DNA of 64,000 bases from Shouchella oshimensis (GCF_002019765.1 NZ_KV917380.1:3240576-3304575); one strand, 5' to 3'. Counted from the stretch's first letter, positions 27,264 to 37,066 are shown. Notes: generated by a model not told the origin, from the letters alone. Made by a program: numbers and translations.

Positions 27264-27440
27264 TTAGTCCTCCTCATAAATAAAAATATCTTCAATCGTA
27301 CAGCTAAAGATACGTGACAGTTTGAATGCCAACGTGATAGAAGGATTATAGCGTTCTTTCTCCAATGAAATAATCGTTTGCCTTGAAACATCTAATTGAT
27401 CTGCTAACTCATCTTGGGTTAAACCGTAGTTTCCTCGCAA
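27264..27440 (-). CDS. Small XRE-family HTH regulator, 5' end doubtful
   Basis: About 58 residues from a possible TTG start: LRGNYGLTQDELADQLDVSR, then QTIISLEKERYNPSITLAFK and a C-terminal IEDIFIYEED. This is the whole helix-turn-helix of the short YozG-like XRE regulators, which normally start about 7 residues earlier with an ATG. Here a TGA lies six codons upstream of TTG, no ATG is in frame, and the terminator of the ktr operon ends only ~45 bases before, leaving no room for a promoter. A deletion may have removed promoter and first codons. The regulator would normally repress its own operon. Confidence 0.6.
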   Translation of the reverse strand: MRGNYGLTQDELADQLDVSRQTIISLEKERYNPSITLAFKLSRIFSCTIEDIFIYEED

Positions 27441-27489
27441 TACAAGGTGGCATTCAAATCAATGTCCTTCCCAAGTTAGTAAACGACAA

Positions 27490-27528
27490 TCAAAAAGACA
27501 TCCACTATCGAATGTCTTTCTTTTTTTC
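27490..27528. terminator. Terminator of the ktr operon
   Basis: AAAGACAT (27494-27501) pairs with ATGTCTTT (27512-27519); T-runs stand on both sides. It follows the ktrA-like stop by ~10 bases on the minus strand. Confidence 0.85.
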
Positions 27529-27538
27529 TCGCCCCACC

Positions 27539-28204
27539 TTATAACAAATCGGATTCAAGCTTTTTCAAATCACGATTGCCTCCTAAAACAATCAACACAT
27601 CTCCTGCGCTCAGCATATCGTCCGGCATTGGCGTAATGGTCAGGTTTTCGCCTGATTTTATGCCAAGCACATTACACTTGTAGCGCTTACGTATATTTAA
27701 TTTTGCCAACGTTTTTCCAGCGATTTTTTTTGTGGCGACAAGTTCGACAATGCTATGGTCAACCGAAATTTCCACATAATCTATGACTTTATCGGAATCT
27801 AAGCTGTGAGCAATGCGTATCCCCATATCAAGCTCCGGATGAATAATGCGATCTGCGCCAATTTTCTCAAGGACGCGATGGTGTTGTTGGTTACGTGCTT
27901 TTACCCATAACTTCTGAACGCCTAGTTCTTTCAACAAAAGAGTCGTTAAAATACTCTCTTGAATATGATCTCCAATGGCAACAATGACGGCGTCGTAACT
28001 TTCCGGCTCAAGAGAGCGCAACGTTTTTTCATGGGTGGTATCAGCGATAATGGCTCGGCTTGTAAATCCGTCTGCATCTTCTACTCGTTCTTCATCTGAA
28101 TCAACGACAACAACATCATGCCCATGTTTATAGAGCTCTCTTGATACGCTCGTTCCAAATCGACCGAGACCAATGACTAGAAATTGTTTTTTTCGCAACT
28201 CCAT
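27539..28204 (-). CDS. Ktr/Trk potassium uptake regulatory subunit (RCK protein)
   Basis: 221 residues. RCK-N starts KQFLVIGLGRFGTSVSRELY, a GxGxxG nucleotide fold binding ATP/ADP or NAD(H), with the acidic strand end VVVDSDEERVED; RCK-C follows from about residue 135 (VELVATKKIAGKTLAKLNI). It forms an octameric ring that gates the KtrB-like channel. Start ATG at 28204 is preferred, since AAGGAAAGG is well spaced for it but not for GTG 28210. Lies 15 bases after the channel gene, in one operon. Could be KtrA or KtrC type. Confidence 0.93.
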   Translation of the reverse strand: MELRKKQFLVIGLGRFGTSVSRELYKHGHDVVVVDSDEERVEDADGFTSRAIIADTTHEKTLRSLEPESYDAVIVAIGDHIQESILTTLLLKELGVQKLWVKARNQQHHRVLEKIGADRIIHPELDMGIRIAHSLDSDKVIDYVEISVDHSIVELVATKKIAGKTLAKLNIRKRYKCNVLGIKSGENLTITPMPDDMLSAGDVLIVLGGNRDLKKLESDLL

Positions 28205-28219
28205 CCACACCTTTCCTTA

Positions 28220-29566
28220 TTATCCAATTAAAATCCGTTCTGTAGAATATTGATAGTGTTCCCCTTTTCTATCGCCTCTAAATGAAAATAGCACGGCGAT
28301 AATTCCCACTCGTCCAATTACCATTAAGACCATTAATACAACTTGACTTGGTAAAGACAACTCAGATGTGATCCCTAAAGATAAGCCACACGTTCCAAAT
28401 GCCGAAGCCGTTTCAACTAAGACTTGCAGTAGTGTAACCTGTGTGTCTTGTTCAAAAGCCATAATAAGCAAAATGGCTAGAAACAAAAGACCCGCAAAAA
28501 TGGATAGCACCACGAATGACTTTTGTTGGTCTTCTTCATGAATTCTCCGGCCAAATACGTGCACATGTTTTTTTCCCATGGCAAAGCTTCGTAATGTAAG
28601 GGCCATAACCGCTAGCGTCGTTGTTCGAATACCTCCACCAACACTTGATGGGCTCGCTCCAATTATCATTAATAGTGACATAAATAAGAGAACAGGGATG
28701 TGAAATGCAGCTAAATCAACTGTGGATAGACCTGCACTTCTTGTTGTTGCCGAAAAAAAGACCGCTTGTGATAACTGTTCGTGCCAGCTTAAGGTAGCAA
28801 ACGCTAAGTCTCTCTCTAAAAACCAGATCCCAAAGGCTCCAATTAAGAACACAAGAAAATACGTTGTTGTCGTTAGTTTCGTAAATAAGCTAAATTTAAA
28901 TGTGCGTTTTCGGCTCTTTATGTATTCAATACATTCTAAAATAACTGGAAAACCAATTGAACCTGCAAAAACAAGTAAAATAGTTATACATTGAACAAAG
29001 TAATCATCCACAAATGGAGCTAGCGATTGACCTGTTACATCAAAACCAGCGTTTGTAAAAGCACTTAACGAGGCAAAGGCACCTTGTAAGTAAGCTTCAA
29101 AGGGTTCGTCAAAGAAACGTAAATAGTAGGTCCCTAATATAAGAGCGCCTGCTCCTTCAATACATAGTGCAATAACTATAAGACTGCTCATTAGACGAAC
29201 AAGACCCGAAAACTGGTTTTGTACTCGGTTTTGGTCGACAATGATCAGCAAACGCTGTGAAAGGTTAATTCGTTTTCCTAGCATCATCCATGCAAAAGTG
29301 GCAAGTGTCATAATACCAATTCCACCTAGTTGTATAGCAAGAGATAGTACGAGTATCCCACCCCAGTTAAACGTTTCGACCACATTAATGGTCACTAGTC
29401 CCGTTACACTCACTGCACTAACAGACGTAAATAATGCATCACGATACGTCAACGAAACACCAGGTTCATGAAACACCGGCAAATAAAACAGAACACTAAA
29501 CACGAACATGGAAAGTAAATAAGCGAAGAGAATTACACGAAAGGGATTACTCTTTTTTCGGTTCAT
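28220..29566 (-). CDS. Ktr/TrkH family potassium channel-transporter subunit
   Basis: 448 residues from the ATG at 29566 with AAGGAG 7 bases ahead. Four pore loops of the TrkH/KtrB family can be seen: TSVSAVSVTGLVT, SAFTNAGFDVTG, SATTRSAGLSTVD and TASAFGTCGLSLG, each with the selectivity Gly. About eight membrane helices plus re-entrant loops. In Bacillus such channels import K+ (some use Na+ coupling) and matter in osmotic and alkaline stress. No c-di-AMP riboswitch is visible in the 160 bases upstream. KtrB or KtrD assignment is open. Confidence 0.92.
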   Translation of the reverse strand: MNRKKSNPFRVILFAYLLSMFVFSVLFYLPVFHEPGVSLTYRDALFTSVSAVSVTGLVTINVVETFNWGGILVLSLAIQLGGIGIMTLATFAWMMLGKRINLSQRLLIIVDQNRVQNQFSGLVRLMSSLIVIALCIEGAGALILGTYYLRFFDEPFEAYLQGAFASLSAFTNAGFDVTGQSLAPFVDDYFVQCITILLVFAGSIGFPVILECIEYIKSRKRTFKFSLFTKLTTTTYFLVFLIGAFGIWFLERDLAFATLSWHEQLSQAVFFSATTRSAGLSTVDLAAFHIPVLLFMSLLMIIGASPSSVGGGIRTTTLAVMALTLRSFAMGKKHVHVFGRRIHEEDQQKSFVVLSIFAGLLFLAILLIMAFEQDTQVTLLQVLVETASAFGTCGLSLGITSELSLPSQVVLMVLMVIGRVGIIAVLFSFRGDRKGEHYQYSTERILIG

Positions 29567-29725
29567 TATAGACTCCTTATTCTCGTTCACGTTAAAAGAT
29601 ACGTCTTATACTAGGCTTAACCTATCAGGAATGCAATAAAAATTTTCCAATGCCTCTTCTCTTTTTATTTTGTGCTAATTTAATTGTTAGTTTCATAGAG
29701 TAAAGTAGAGGAAGGTGATTGTGTT

Positions 29726-30817
29726 GTGAACGTAGTCGTTAAATGGTTAGGAAGTATTTCTATTATGCTTCTATCCACACTTCTTATTATTAGCATTCTA
29801 GCAACAAATCAAACCTGGTATAACCGTGGACTGAATACGATTGTATCGCCTTTAGAAGGCGTTGATTTACTCCATTTAATTTCACTTGAACATCCTATTT
29901 TTAAAGAAGCACTCCCTCCTGAATTTAAAGCAAAATCGTTAAGTAACGTTATGGTATCAACCGCAACAAGTTTAGACTTCAGTCATCCTCTTTCATTGCT
30001 TTCACAAGGGATTCCAGCTATGGCGGCATTTGATACAACCATTGCTGTTGCGGGACAAGGAACAGATGTTACCAATATGCCAAGAGAAACGTTGCCCCCT
30101 GAAGAAGCATTAGCAGAACTCGCAAAAGAACATACAAATGAAGAAGAATCGCCTGAACAAGAATCTGAACATACCGATCCATCTGTTTTCATCTATCATA
30201 CACACAGCTATGAATCATTTTTACCAGAATTAGGATTAGAAGGTGCAGAAAATGCGGATCAAGCCATTTCCAGCAATCCTGATTTAAACATCATTAACGT
30301 TGGGAAACATTTTGCGGACAGGCTCTCCACCCATGGAATTGTTGCTGATGTAGACAAAACCAATATGAATGCCTACATGCAAGAGCGTAGTATGACCAAT
30401 TATTATTCGGCTTCTCGTCAGATAATCGAGGGTAAACTAGAGACACAGCAATACGATTTACTGCTTGATTTTCATCGCGACTCTGCTCGTCGTGATCTCA
30501 CAGCAGTGACCATTAACAATGAAACCTTCGCCCGTATTCTTTTCGTTGTCGGAACGGCACACGCGAATTCAGATGCTCAACTAGCTGCCGCAACAGAACT
30601 TCATAACCGCATTGAAGAAGCCTATCCCGGCTTAAGTCGTGGCGTATTTACAAAAGACAAATCACAGGGGAATGGTATTTACAATCAAGACTTAGCCAAT
30701 ACTGCTATGCTGATCGAGTTTGGTGGAGTCGATAATACAATGGAAGAAAGCTTACGAAGCGCTGATGCCGTAGCAGATTTGTTAGCTGATTATTACAAAG
30801 AGACAATGGGTGAATAA
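29726..30817 (+). CDS. spoIIP: Stage II sporulation protein P
   Basis: 363 residues. One N-terminal helix (SIMLLSTLLIISILATN) anchors it in the mother-cell membrane. A low-complexity acidic stretch (residues ~125-150) precedes the amidase/endopeptidase domain: VFIYHTHSYESFLPEL with zinc ligands, LLLDFHRDSARRD, PGLSRGVFTKDKSQG and YNQDLANTAMLIEFGGVDNT. SpoIIP removes stem peptides and cross-links in concert with SpoIID during engulfment. Start among GTG 29721, TTG and GTG 29726 is not certain. It is monocistronic here, not next to gpr as in B. subtilis, so it might be an extra paralog. Confidence 0.88.
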   Translation: MNVVVKWLGSISIMLLSTLLIISILATNQTWYNRGLNTIVSPLEGVDLLHLISLEHPIFKEALPPEFKAKSLSNVMVSTATSLDFSHPLSLLSQGIPAMAAFDTTIAVAGQGTDVTNMPRETLPPEEALAELAKEHTNEEESPEQESEHTDPSVFIYHTHSYESFLPELGLEGAENADQAISSNPDLNIINVGKHFADRLSTHGIVADVDKTNMNAYMQERSMTNYYSASRQIIEGKLETQQYDLLLDFHRDSARRDLTAVTINNETFARILFVVGTAHANSDAQLAAATELHNRIEEAYPGLSRGVFTKDKSQGNGIYNQDLANTAMLIEFGGVDNTMEESLRSADAVADLLADYYKETMGE

Positions 30818-30855
30818 AAAGAAAGCACGCCGTTTAAAGCGTGCTTTCTTTTGTT
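30818..30855. terminator. Bidirectional terminator of spoIIP and the LacI gene
   Basis: AAAGAAAGCACGC and GCGTGCTTTCTTT pair around an 8-base loop with a T-rich tail. The stop codon of the minus-strand regulator lies within the stem, so both genes share this hairpin. Confidence 0.9.
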
Positions 30856-31874
30856 ATTCTTCTACTTGTTGATGAACGGCGAACGAGCTTATGTCCGACA
30901 ATTCTAGCTTGAGCATCCAATGGTGGTGAGGCAATTTGTTCCCGAACAAGGGTTGCCGCTTGAAAGCCTAATTCATAAATAAAGATGTCCATGGTTGTTA
31001 ATGGTGGTGCCGAAAGCTCTGACATGAGTACATTGTTGAAGCTGACAACAGATATATCCTCTGGTACACGGTAGCCCATACTCGTTAACATTCGCAAGAC
31101 ACCTAGAGCCATAAGATCATCTGCTACAACAAGAGCTGACGGTGGTGTTGCTTGTGCCATTAATTCGATAACGGCTTGTTCCCCACCTTCAAACACTTCA
31201 TCATGATAAACAAAGTACATCGGATTTATATCAATACCAGCTGTCTTTAGTGCTTGCTCGTATCCATGCTTATGATCAAGTGTGACATATGCATCTTTTC
31301 TTCCACCAATAAAGCCAATGCGTTCATGTTTTAATAGCAACACATACTCAGTTAGCATTTTAGCCGCTTTCACATTATCGTTATTTACATAAGAGACAAC
31401 GTCTGCATAGTCTTCTGGTGGACGACCGATCACAACAAATGGAAATTTCTCTCTAAGTAAGAAAGGAATAATTGGATCAGATGTAGTAGAGTACAATAAG
31501 ATAATACCGTCAACACGACGGCTATATACCATTTCCTTTACTTCCTCCATAATCCCTTCTTCTGTTTGTCCAGTTGATAAATATAAGCCATATTTATCTT
31601 TATTCGCTTGCGCTGTAATACCTCGCAACACCTCTGGAAAAAAAGGATTTTGAAAAGGAGCGTAGGATGCACTTGGCATAATAACACCAATGACATTCGT
31701 TTCTTTATTTACGAGATTGCGGGCATGAACATTAGGATAATAACCTAATTCATCCATTATCTCTTTGACTCTCTCTTTTGTTCGTTTACTTATTTTCGGA
31801 CTATCGGCAATCACCCTAGAAACGGTTGACGGTGCCACGCCTGCTAACTTTGCAACATCTTTAATTGTACTCAC
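30834..31874 (-). CDS. LacI-family regulator of the maltodextrin locus
   Basis: 346 residues. The N-terminal helix-turn-helix and hinge are plain: TIKDVAKLAGVAPSTVSRVI, then ERVKEIMDELGYYPNVHARN. The rest is the periplasmic-binding-like sugar sensor domain. GTG start. It ends the mdxEFG-malL gene row and probably binds the GCAAACGTTTGC type operators near 37055-37165; MalR-like proteins respond to maltose or maltodextrin. The effector is inferred from context. Confidence 0.9.
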   Translation of the reverse strand: MSTIKDVAKLAGVAPSTVSRVIADSPKISKRTKERVKEIMDELGYYPNVHARNLVNKETNVIGVIMPSASYAPFQNPFFPEVLRGITAQANKDKYGLYLSTGQTEEGIMEEVKEMVYSRRVDGIILLYSTTSDPIIPFLLREKFPFVVIGRPPEDYADVVSYVNNDNVKAAKMLTEYVLLLKHERIGFIGGRKDAYVTLDHKHGYEQALKTAGIDINPMYFVYHDEVFEGGEQAVIELMAQATPPSALVVADDLMALGVLRMLTSMGYRVPEDISVVSFNNVLMSELSAPPLTTMDIFIYELGFQAATLVREQIASPPLDAQARIVGHKLVRRSSTSRRITKESTL

Positions 31875-31912
31875 TAGACTTCATCCCTTTTATCATTGTC
31901 CAGCTGTGACAC

Positions 31913-33565
31913 TTAGTTCTTTGTACGAAACACACGGGCTTCATACGGCTTAAGTGTATCACTCACTTCTGTATCTACGTTTGATAAAACAAGTTCAGCA
32001 TTCTTAATGGTAGAAAAAGGTTGCTCCTTCTCCGATAAATTAACGACTACATAAAATGTTTCATCTTGACTTGTTCGACTATACGCAACTATATGATCTG
32101 CCGTCTTAAGCAGTTGATAGTTTCCATATACTAGTGTATCAAATTGTTTACGAACTTCAATCATTTTCACATAGTAGTGCAAGATGGAGTCTGGGTCGTC
32201 CTGCTGACTTTCAATATTATTGGTTTTATAATTTGGGTTTACTTTCATCCACGTTTGATCGGCTGAACTAAAACCCCCGTTTTTTGATGCATTCCATTGC
32301 AACGGCGTCCGAGAATTATCACGTCCCGATTCCCAAATCACGTGCATAATGTCTTCATGCGGAACCCCTTTTTCAATTTCTTGTTTATAATAGTTACGCA
32401 TGGACACGTCATCGTATTCATCAATTGATTCAAATTGAACATTCGTCATTCCAATCTCTTGACCTTGATAAATAAACGGTGTGCCTTTCATGAAGAAATA
32501 CATGGTACCAAGCGCTTTTGCACAGCGTTTCCAATATTCCTGATCATTTCCCCAAGAAGATACAACCCGAGTCTGATCATGATTTTCAATAAACAAAGCG
32601 TTCCAGCCAACACCTTCAAGACCATATTGCCACTTAGACAGTGCTTCTTTCACAGCAGGAACATCTAACTTCTGTTCATTCTCTTTGTTCCATAGTCCAA
32701 GATGTTCAAATTGAAACACCATATTAAAAACACCGTTTTGCTCCCCAACCCATGCTGCCACGTCTTCAGGATTTTCCATTCGAACGCCATTTGCTTCACC
32801 AACTGTAAAAACATCGTAATGATCAAGTGTGTTTTCTTTCATTTCTTGCAAATAATCATGAATACCTGGACGATTCATATGACCATCGAAGGATTCTACA
32901 TAGCGCTCTTCATTTGGGTTTGGTAGGTCCGGGAAACCGTCTACTTTTTTAATATGGCTAATTGCATCAACACGGAAACCATCAATTCCTTTATCCATCC
33001 ACCAGTTCATCGTCTCATAAAGAGCTGTGCGCACATCTTTGTTTTCCCAGTTTACATCAGGCTGTTTTGTGGAGAAAATATGCATGTAATATTGCTCTGT
33101 TTTTTCGTCCCACTGCCAAGCAGATCCATTAAAGATGGACGCCCAGTTATTTGGCTCACTTCCATCTTCCTTTGCGTCACGCCAAATATACCAGTCTCTT
33201 TTTTCACTTTCTTTTGAAGAACGAGATTCTACAAACCATTCGTGCTCATCAGACGTATGATTGATGACAAGATCAATGATAAGTTTCATCCCTCTCGCAT
33301 GCACTTGCTCTAGCAACTCATCAAAGTCAGCCATTGTTCCGAACTCTGCCATAATTTCTTTGTAATTTCGAATGTCATAGCCATTGTCATCATTGGGCGA
33401 GTCATACATTGGACTCATCCAAATAACATCAATTCCCATCCACTGCAAATAATCTAGTTTTTCAATGACACCTCTTAAATCTCCTATTCCGTCTCCATTC
33501 GCATCATAGAAACTACGAGGATATACTTGATAGCATACAGCTTCTTTCCACCATTGCTTGGACAT
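31913..33565 (-). CDS. malL: Alpha-glucosidase / oligo-1,6-glucosidase, GH13_31
   Basis: 550 residues, cytoplasmic. GH13 region I is LVINHTSDEHEW, region II GIDGFRVDAISHI with the nucleophile Asp, region III VFTVGEANGV with the acid Glu and region IV FIENHDQTRVVSSWG. DVIWMSPMYDSPNDDNGYDI is the usual start of the catalytic barrel. It splits maltose, isomaltose or maltodextrin ends after uptake by the adjacent ABC transporter. It sits between mdxG and the LacI gene on the same strand. Confidence 0.93.
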   Translation of the reverse strand: MSKQWWKEAVCYQVYPRSFYDANGDGIGDLRGVIEKLDYLQWMGIDVIWMSPMYDSPNDDNGYDIRNYKEIMAEFGTMADFDELLEQVHARGMKLIIDLVINHTSDEHEWFVESRSSKESEKRDWYIWRDAKEDGSEPNNWASIFNGSAWQWDEKTEQYYMHIFSTKQPDVNWENKDVRTALYETMNWWMDKGIDGFRVDAISHIKKVDGFPDLPNPNEERYVESFDGHMNRPGIHDYLQEMKENTLDHYDVFTVGEANGVRMENPEDVAAWVGEQNGVFNMVFQFEHLGLWNKENEQKLDVPAVKEALSKWQYGLEGVGWNALFIENHDQTRVVSSWGNDQEYWKRCAKALGTMYFFMKGTPFIYQGQEIGMTNVQFESIDEYDDVSMRNYYKQEIEKGVPHEDIMHVIWESGRDNSRTPLQWNASKNGGFSSADQTWMKVNPNYKTNNIESQQDDPDSILHYYVKMIEVRKQFDTLVYGNYQLLKTADHIVAYSRTSQDETFYVVVNLSEKEQPFSTIKNAELVLSNVDTEVSDTLKPYEARVFRTKN

Positions 33566-33601
33566 GTTAATCGACTCCTATCTACTTTCTCTCTTTCTGT
33601 A

Positions 33602-33630
33602 GAAAAAGGTGCAAAATCATTCTGCACCTT
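33602..33630 (-). terminator. Terminator or attenuating hairpin after the ABC permease gene
   Basis: AAGGTGCA (33606-33613) pairs with TGCACCTT (33623-33630), followed on the minus strand by TTTTTC. It lies between mdxG and malL and may lower expression of the downstream genes. Confidence 0.75.
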
Positions 33631-33642
33631 CTTGAATTTTTA

Positions 33643-34485
33643 TTATCCTTTTGTTGCACCTGACGCTAGTCCAGAAATCAGATAGCGCTGTAAGAATAAG
33701 AATACGATGGAAATCGGTACAGCGATTAATACCGCTCCAGCCGCAAATCGGGTAAAGTTTGTTGCAAATTGATCGCTTACGAAATTAAACAAACCGAGTG
33801 CTAATGTATAATTTTCCGGACTTCTTAAAACAATTCTAGGTAAAATAAAGTCCATTAAAGGATTCATAAAGTTAAATAAAGCAACAACCGCTAAAATGGG
33901 CTTGGCAAGTGGTAAAACAATTTGGAAGAAAATCCGAAAATGCCCTGCACCATCCAGCTTAGCTGATTCATCCAATTCTTTTGGTAATGTATCAAAGTAA
34001 CCTTTTACTAAGAACGCATTCATCGGTATGGACCCACCAACATAGATAAGGATTAATCCCCATAAACTGTCAAGCAACCCAATTGTATTTAACAATACAT
34101 AAATGGCTACCATGGCCATAATTACTGGGAAGATTTGCAACACAAGGAACAGATACAAACCGTTTTTCTTGCCGACGAATTGATAGCGTGAAAACGCATA
34201 AGCCGTAAAACAAACAACAATGGTTGATAAAATGGATGTAATCGTAGCAACAAACAACGAGTTCATATACCATGTTGTGTATTGACTTTGTTCATCAAAA
34301 AATAACCAACGATAATTCTCTAATGACCAATTTTCCGGTAACAAACTTGCTCCATAGATATTCGTTCCTGGACTAAGGGATAAACCAATCGTCCATAGTA
34401 AAGGGTATGCAATAATTACGAACATAAAGAAGATAAACGCATACATAAGAAAGACTTCGATTTTAGACTTTGTTTTAAGATTCAT
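33643..34485 (-). CDS. mdxG: Maltodextrin ABC transporter permease, MalG/MdxG type
   Basis: 280 residues, six helices. The EAA loop that contacts the ATPase is ELDESAKLDGAGHFRIFFQI (about residue 180), followed by VLPLAKPI. The C-terminus LISGLASGATKG is typical of MalG-like permeases. It follows the MalF-like gene by 3 bases. No ATPase gene is in the locus; Bacillus uses the shared ATPase MsmX encoded elsewhere. Confidence 0.92.
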   Translation of the reverse strand: MNLKTKSKIEVFLMYAFIFFMFVIIAYPLLWTIGLSLSPGTNIYGASLLPENWSLENYRWLFFDEQSQYTTWYMNSLFVATITSILSTIVVCFTAYAFSRYQFVGKKNGLYLFLVLQIFPVIMAMVAIYVLLNTIGLLDSLWGLILIYVGGSIPMNAFLVKGYFDTLPKELDESAKLDGAGHFRIFFQIVLPLAKPILAVVALFNFMNPLMDFILPRIVLRSPENYTLALGLFNFVSDQFATNFTRFAAGAVLIAVPISIVFLFLQRYLISGLASGATKG

Positions 34486-34488
34486 GGT

Positions 34489-35769
34489 TTATCTGTCCTC
34501 CTTGAATGACGCGCTGCGACGGAATTGGAAGACGGCAAAAAGCGCGACGAGAATTCCAATAATAATGGAGATTGCTGCAGCCATACTATATTGAGAGTTT
34601 TCAAATGCAAGGCTGTACACCCACGAAATTAAAATGTCGGTGCTTCCTGCACTTTGCCCTCGTACTGGTGGTCCACCCTCATTAAATAGATAAATAAGAT
34701 TAAAGTTATTAAAGTTACCAGCATACTGCATAATTAATAGTGGCGCTGTTGCAAATAGGACGTGTGGTAGCGTGATAAACCGAAACTTCTGTACACGACT
34801 TGCTCCATCCATATCAGCTGCTTCATACCAGTCATCAGATACACTTTGTAAAATACCAGTAAAGAGTGCAAAAACAAATGGAAAGCCGAGCCACACTTGA
34901 ATCATAATTAACGCAATTCTCGTGTAGAAAGGATCAGACAACCACGGCACTGCAAAGTCAAACAATGGCACAAAAAGATCGCTGTTAATAGCACCAAATC
35001 CATCATTAAACATAGCAGCAAAGATAAGAATCGTAACGAAACTCGGGACAGCCCAAGGTAAAATAAGTACGGTACGGATAAGTTTTTTATACTTAATACG
35101 CTTATCATTCACAATCACTGCAAGAAAAAGCGCAAGTGCAATTTGAAGAGTGGTTGCCACAACGGTCCAAACGATCGTCCACGATAGTACTGAGATAAAC
35201 GTTTGACGCCAAATTGGAATCGTTGCTAGATCAATAAAGTTTTGAAAACCAACCCAATTCAAAACATTTCTCGGTGGGGAATTGAACAAATTGTAATCCG
35301 TAAACGCAAGTATAATCATATAAAGAAGCGGAAATACCACCGCGAGTAATAGTAATGCTAAGCCTGGCAATACAAGTAAGTACGGAAATCCTTTATCCCA
35401 GGAATGCTTCGTTCTCTCACGTAAAGACGGAATCGCTTCTCCTTCCACTCGCATCTTCGCGACACGACGAGCATCTTTCATCGTTAACAACACCATAATT
35501 GCTGCAAATACCGTTAGAAAGACAGCGACTATTCCTTGTCCAATTAAAACCCGAGAATCATCGACGCCATCTAATGTGCCGAGGGTAAATAACCCCCAAA
35601 AGCCCATATTAAAAATATCGTAAAACACAAAAATAAACGCAGCCGTAATAAGGAGAAGTAAACTCCCCTTTAACCATTGACGATTATATAGTTGTCCAAT
35701 GCCAGGCACAATAGACAGAATGCCAGCTAGTTTGGGGTTGTGATTTTTCATCGGCGCTACTTCTTTCAT
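34489..35769 (-). CDS. mdxF: Maltodextrin ABC transporter permease, MalF/MdxF type
   Basis: 426 residues. A cytoplasmic start with PKLAGILSIVPGIGQLYNRQ and two extra helices, then the core permease domain whose EAA loop is YEAADMDGASRVQKFRFITL. The ATG at 35769 overlaps the binding protein stop (ATGA); an alternative ATG at 35751 cannot be excluded. Forms the membrane channel with MdxG. Confidence 0.92.
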   Translation of the reverse strand: MKEVAPMKNHNPKLAGILSIVPGIGQLYNRQWLKGSLLLLITAAFIFVFYDIFNMGFWGLFTLGTLDGVDDSRVLIGQGIVAVFLTVFAAIMVLLTMKDARRVAKMRVEGEAIPSLRERTKHSWDKGFPYLLVLPGLALLLLAVVFPLLYMIILAFTDYNLFNSPPRNVLNWVGFQNFIDLATIPIWRQTFISVLSWTIVWTVVATTLQIALALFLAVIVNDKRIKYKKLIRTVLILPWAVPSFVTILIFAAMFNDGFGAINSDLFVPLFDFAVPWLSDPFYTRIALIMIQVWLGFPFVFALFTGILQSVSDDWYEAADMDGASRVQKFRFITLPHVLFATAPLLIMQYAGNFNNFNLIYLFNEGGPPVRGQSAGSTDILISWVYSLAFENSQYSMAAAISIIIGILVALFAVFQFRRSASFKEDR

Positions 35770-37022
35770 TCTCGACCAGCCCCCATAATTTGTATTTCAT
35801 CATTAATTAGATCCACAGTTTCTTCTAATACTTCTCTTACATCATGTCCTTGAGATATAAAAACATTCGCATCCCCCATTGGCCCCCAAACCGCTGAAAC
35901 CTCTGGAACATTAGGCATGAAATAAGCATGTTCTAACTGTTCTTGGAACCCCTCATAAAGCTCATCATCTAGGTTCACTTCTGCTCGTGCTGGAATCTCC
36001 CTTTTATGCTCAAAGAAAATTTGAGCGCTTTCATCATTTGTCATAAATACAGCTAATTCTGTTGCCCAACTAATGTGATCACTATACCCATTAACCATCC
36101 ACGCTTTTACACCGCCAAGTGAGCGCATCGGATTTCCATTAACCGTTGGAAGTGGAGCTGTTTTTAATGAATCTCCAAGATTTTCTCCGTATTCAGCAAT
36201 ATTCCATGGCCCTGAAAAGACTGCTCCAACGCTACCATCTAGAAACAATCCGTTTAAAATATCTGCATTGAGATTTTGAGGCAAATACCCTTCTTGGTGA
36301 AACCGTTGCAAGACTTCTCCACCTTCAACGGCACCATCGTTGGCTAAGCCTAAATCAAGGGTATCGTAATCGCCACCATCTTCAGCAAAAATGTACCCCC
36401 CGTATGCATCGTAGAATGGATAAGCAAAGTACATCTCCTTCGACTCTAATAGAAAACCGAATTCATTTGTTCCTGCATTTGTATATTCCTCCCCTATGGC
36501 TTCGAGCTCTTCTATCGTTGTAGGTGGTTCGGAAAGAATATCTGTATTATAAAACAAAGCATAGGTCTCCACAGCAGCAGGAACGCCAGCAAGCTCCCCT
36601 TCATACGTAAGCGCATCCAATGTTCCTTCTAAATAACCAGCTTCTTGCTCAGGAGTCAACTCGATATCAGCTGCCAACCCTTGAAGTGTGATACTTCCAA
36701 CCATATCGTTTGGCTGATAAAATAAATCAGGTCCTCCGCCAGCAGGTGCATCTAGCGACATTGCTTCTAATTGATCACCCATACCAAAAGGGGTAATTCG
36801 CACTTCGATTCCTGTCTCTTCTTCAAAATTATCACCAATTTCGCGATAGGCAACAAGTTCACGTTCATCATCATTAACCCATATATGAAGTGATTCTGGT
36901 TTATTTTCTTCTGTAGCTGGTTCCGTTTCAAGCTCTTCCAAAACCCCTTCTCGATCAGGACCACATGCACTGAACAAGGCAAGAACTGCTATTGCACTAA
37001 TTGGATACTGCCATTTTTTCAT
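35766..37022 (-). CDS. mdxE: Maltose/maltodextrin-binding lipoprotein
   Basis: 418 residues. The signal peptide ends in the lipobox LFSAC with Cys about residue 20, so it is anchored outside the membrane. After an acidic linker (LEELETEPATEENKPE) the binding protein fold follows with LHIWVNDDERELVAYREI, FQPNDMVG-like YQPNDMVGSITLQGL and FSGPWNIAEYGENLG, the MalE-like strand order. Start ATG behind GGGGGG. First gene of the operon from the promoter at 37106-37134. Confidence 0.92.
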   Translation of the reverse strand: MKKWQYPISAIAVLALFSACGPDREGVLEELETEPATEENKPESLHIWVNDDERELVAYREIGDNFEEETGIEVRITPFGMGDQLEAMSLDAPAGGGPDLFYQPNDMVGSITLQGLAADIELTPEQEAGYLEGTLDALTYEGELAGVPAAVETYALFYNTDILSEPPTTIEELEAIGEEYTNAGTNEFGFLLESKEMYFAYPFYDAYGGYIFAEDGGDYDTLDLGLANDGAVEGGEVLQRFHQEGYLPQNLNADILNGLFLDGSVGAVFSGPWNIAEYGENLGDSLKTAPLPTVNGNPMRSLGGVKAWMVNGYSDHISWATELAVFMTNDESAQIFFEHKREIPARAEVNLDDELYEGFQEQLEHAYFMPNVPEVSAVWGPMGDANVFISQGHDVREVLEETVDLINDEIQIMGAGRE

Positions 37023-37054
37023 CTTAAATCCCCCCTACTCTATCGTTAACAAAG

Positions 37055-37066
37055 GCAAACGTTTGC
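37055..37066. promoter_or_regulatory. LacI-type operator 1 in the mdxE leader
   Basis: GCAAACGTTTGC is a perfect 12-bp palindrome with the central CG of LacI-family sites, about 33-44 bases after the likely mdxE transcription start. Confidence 0.8.
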
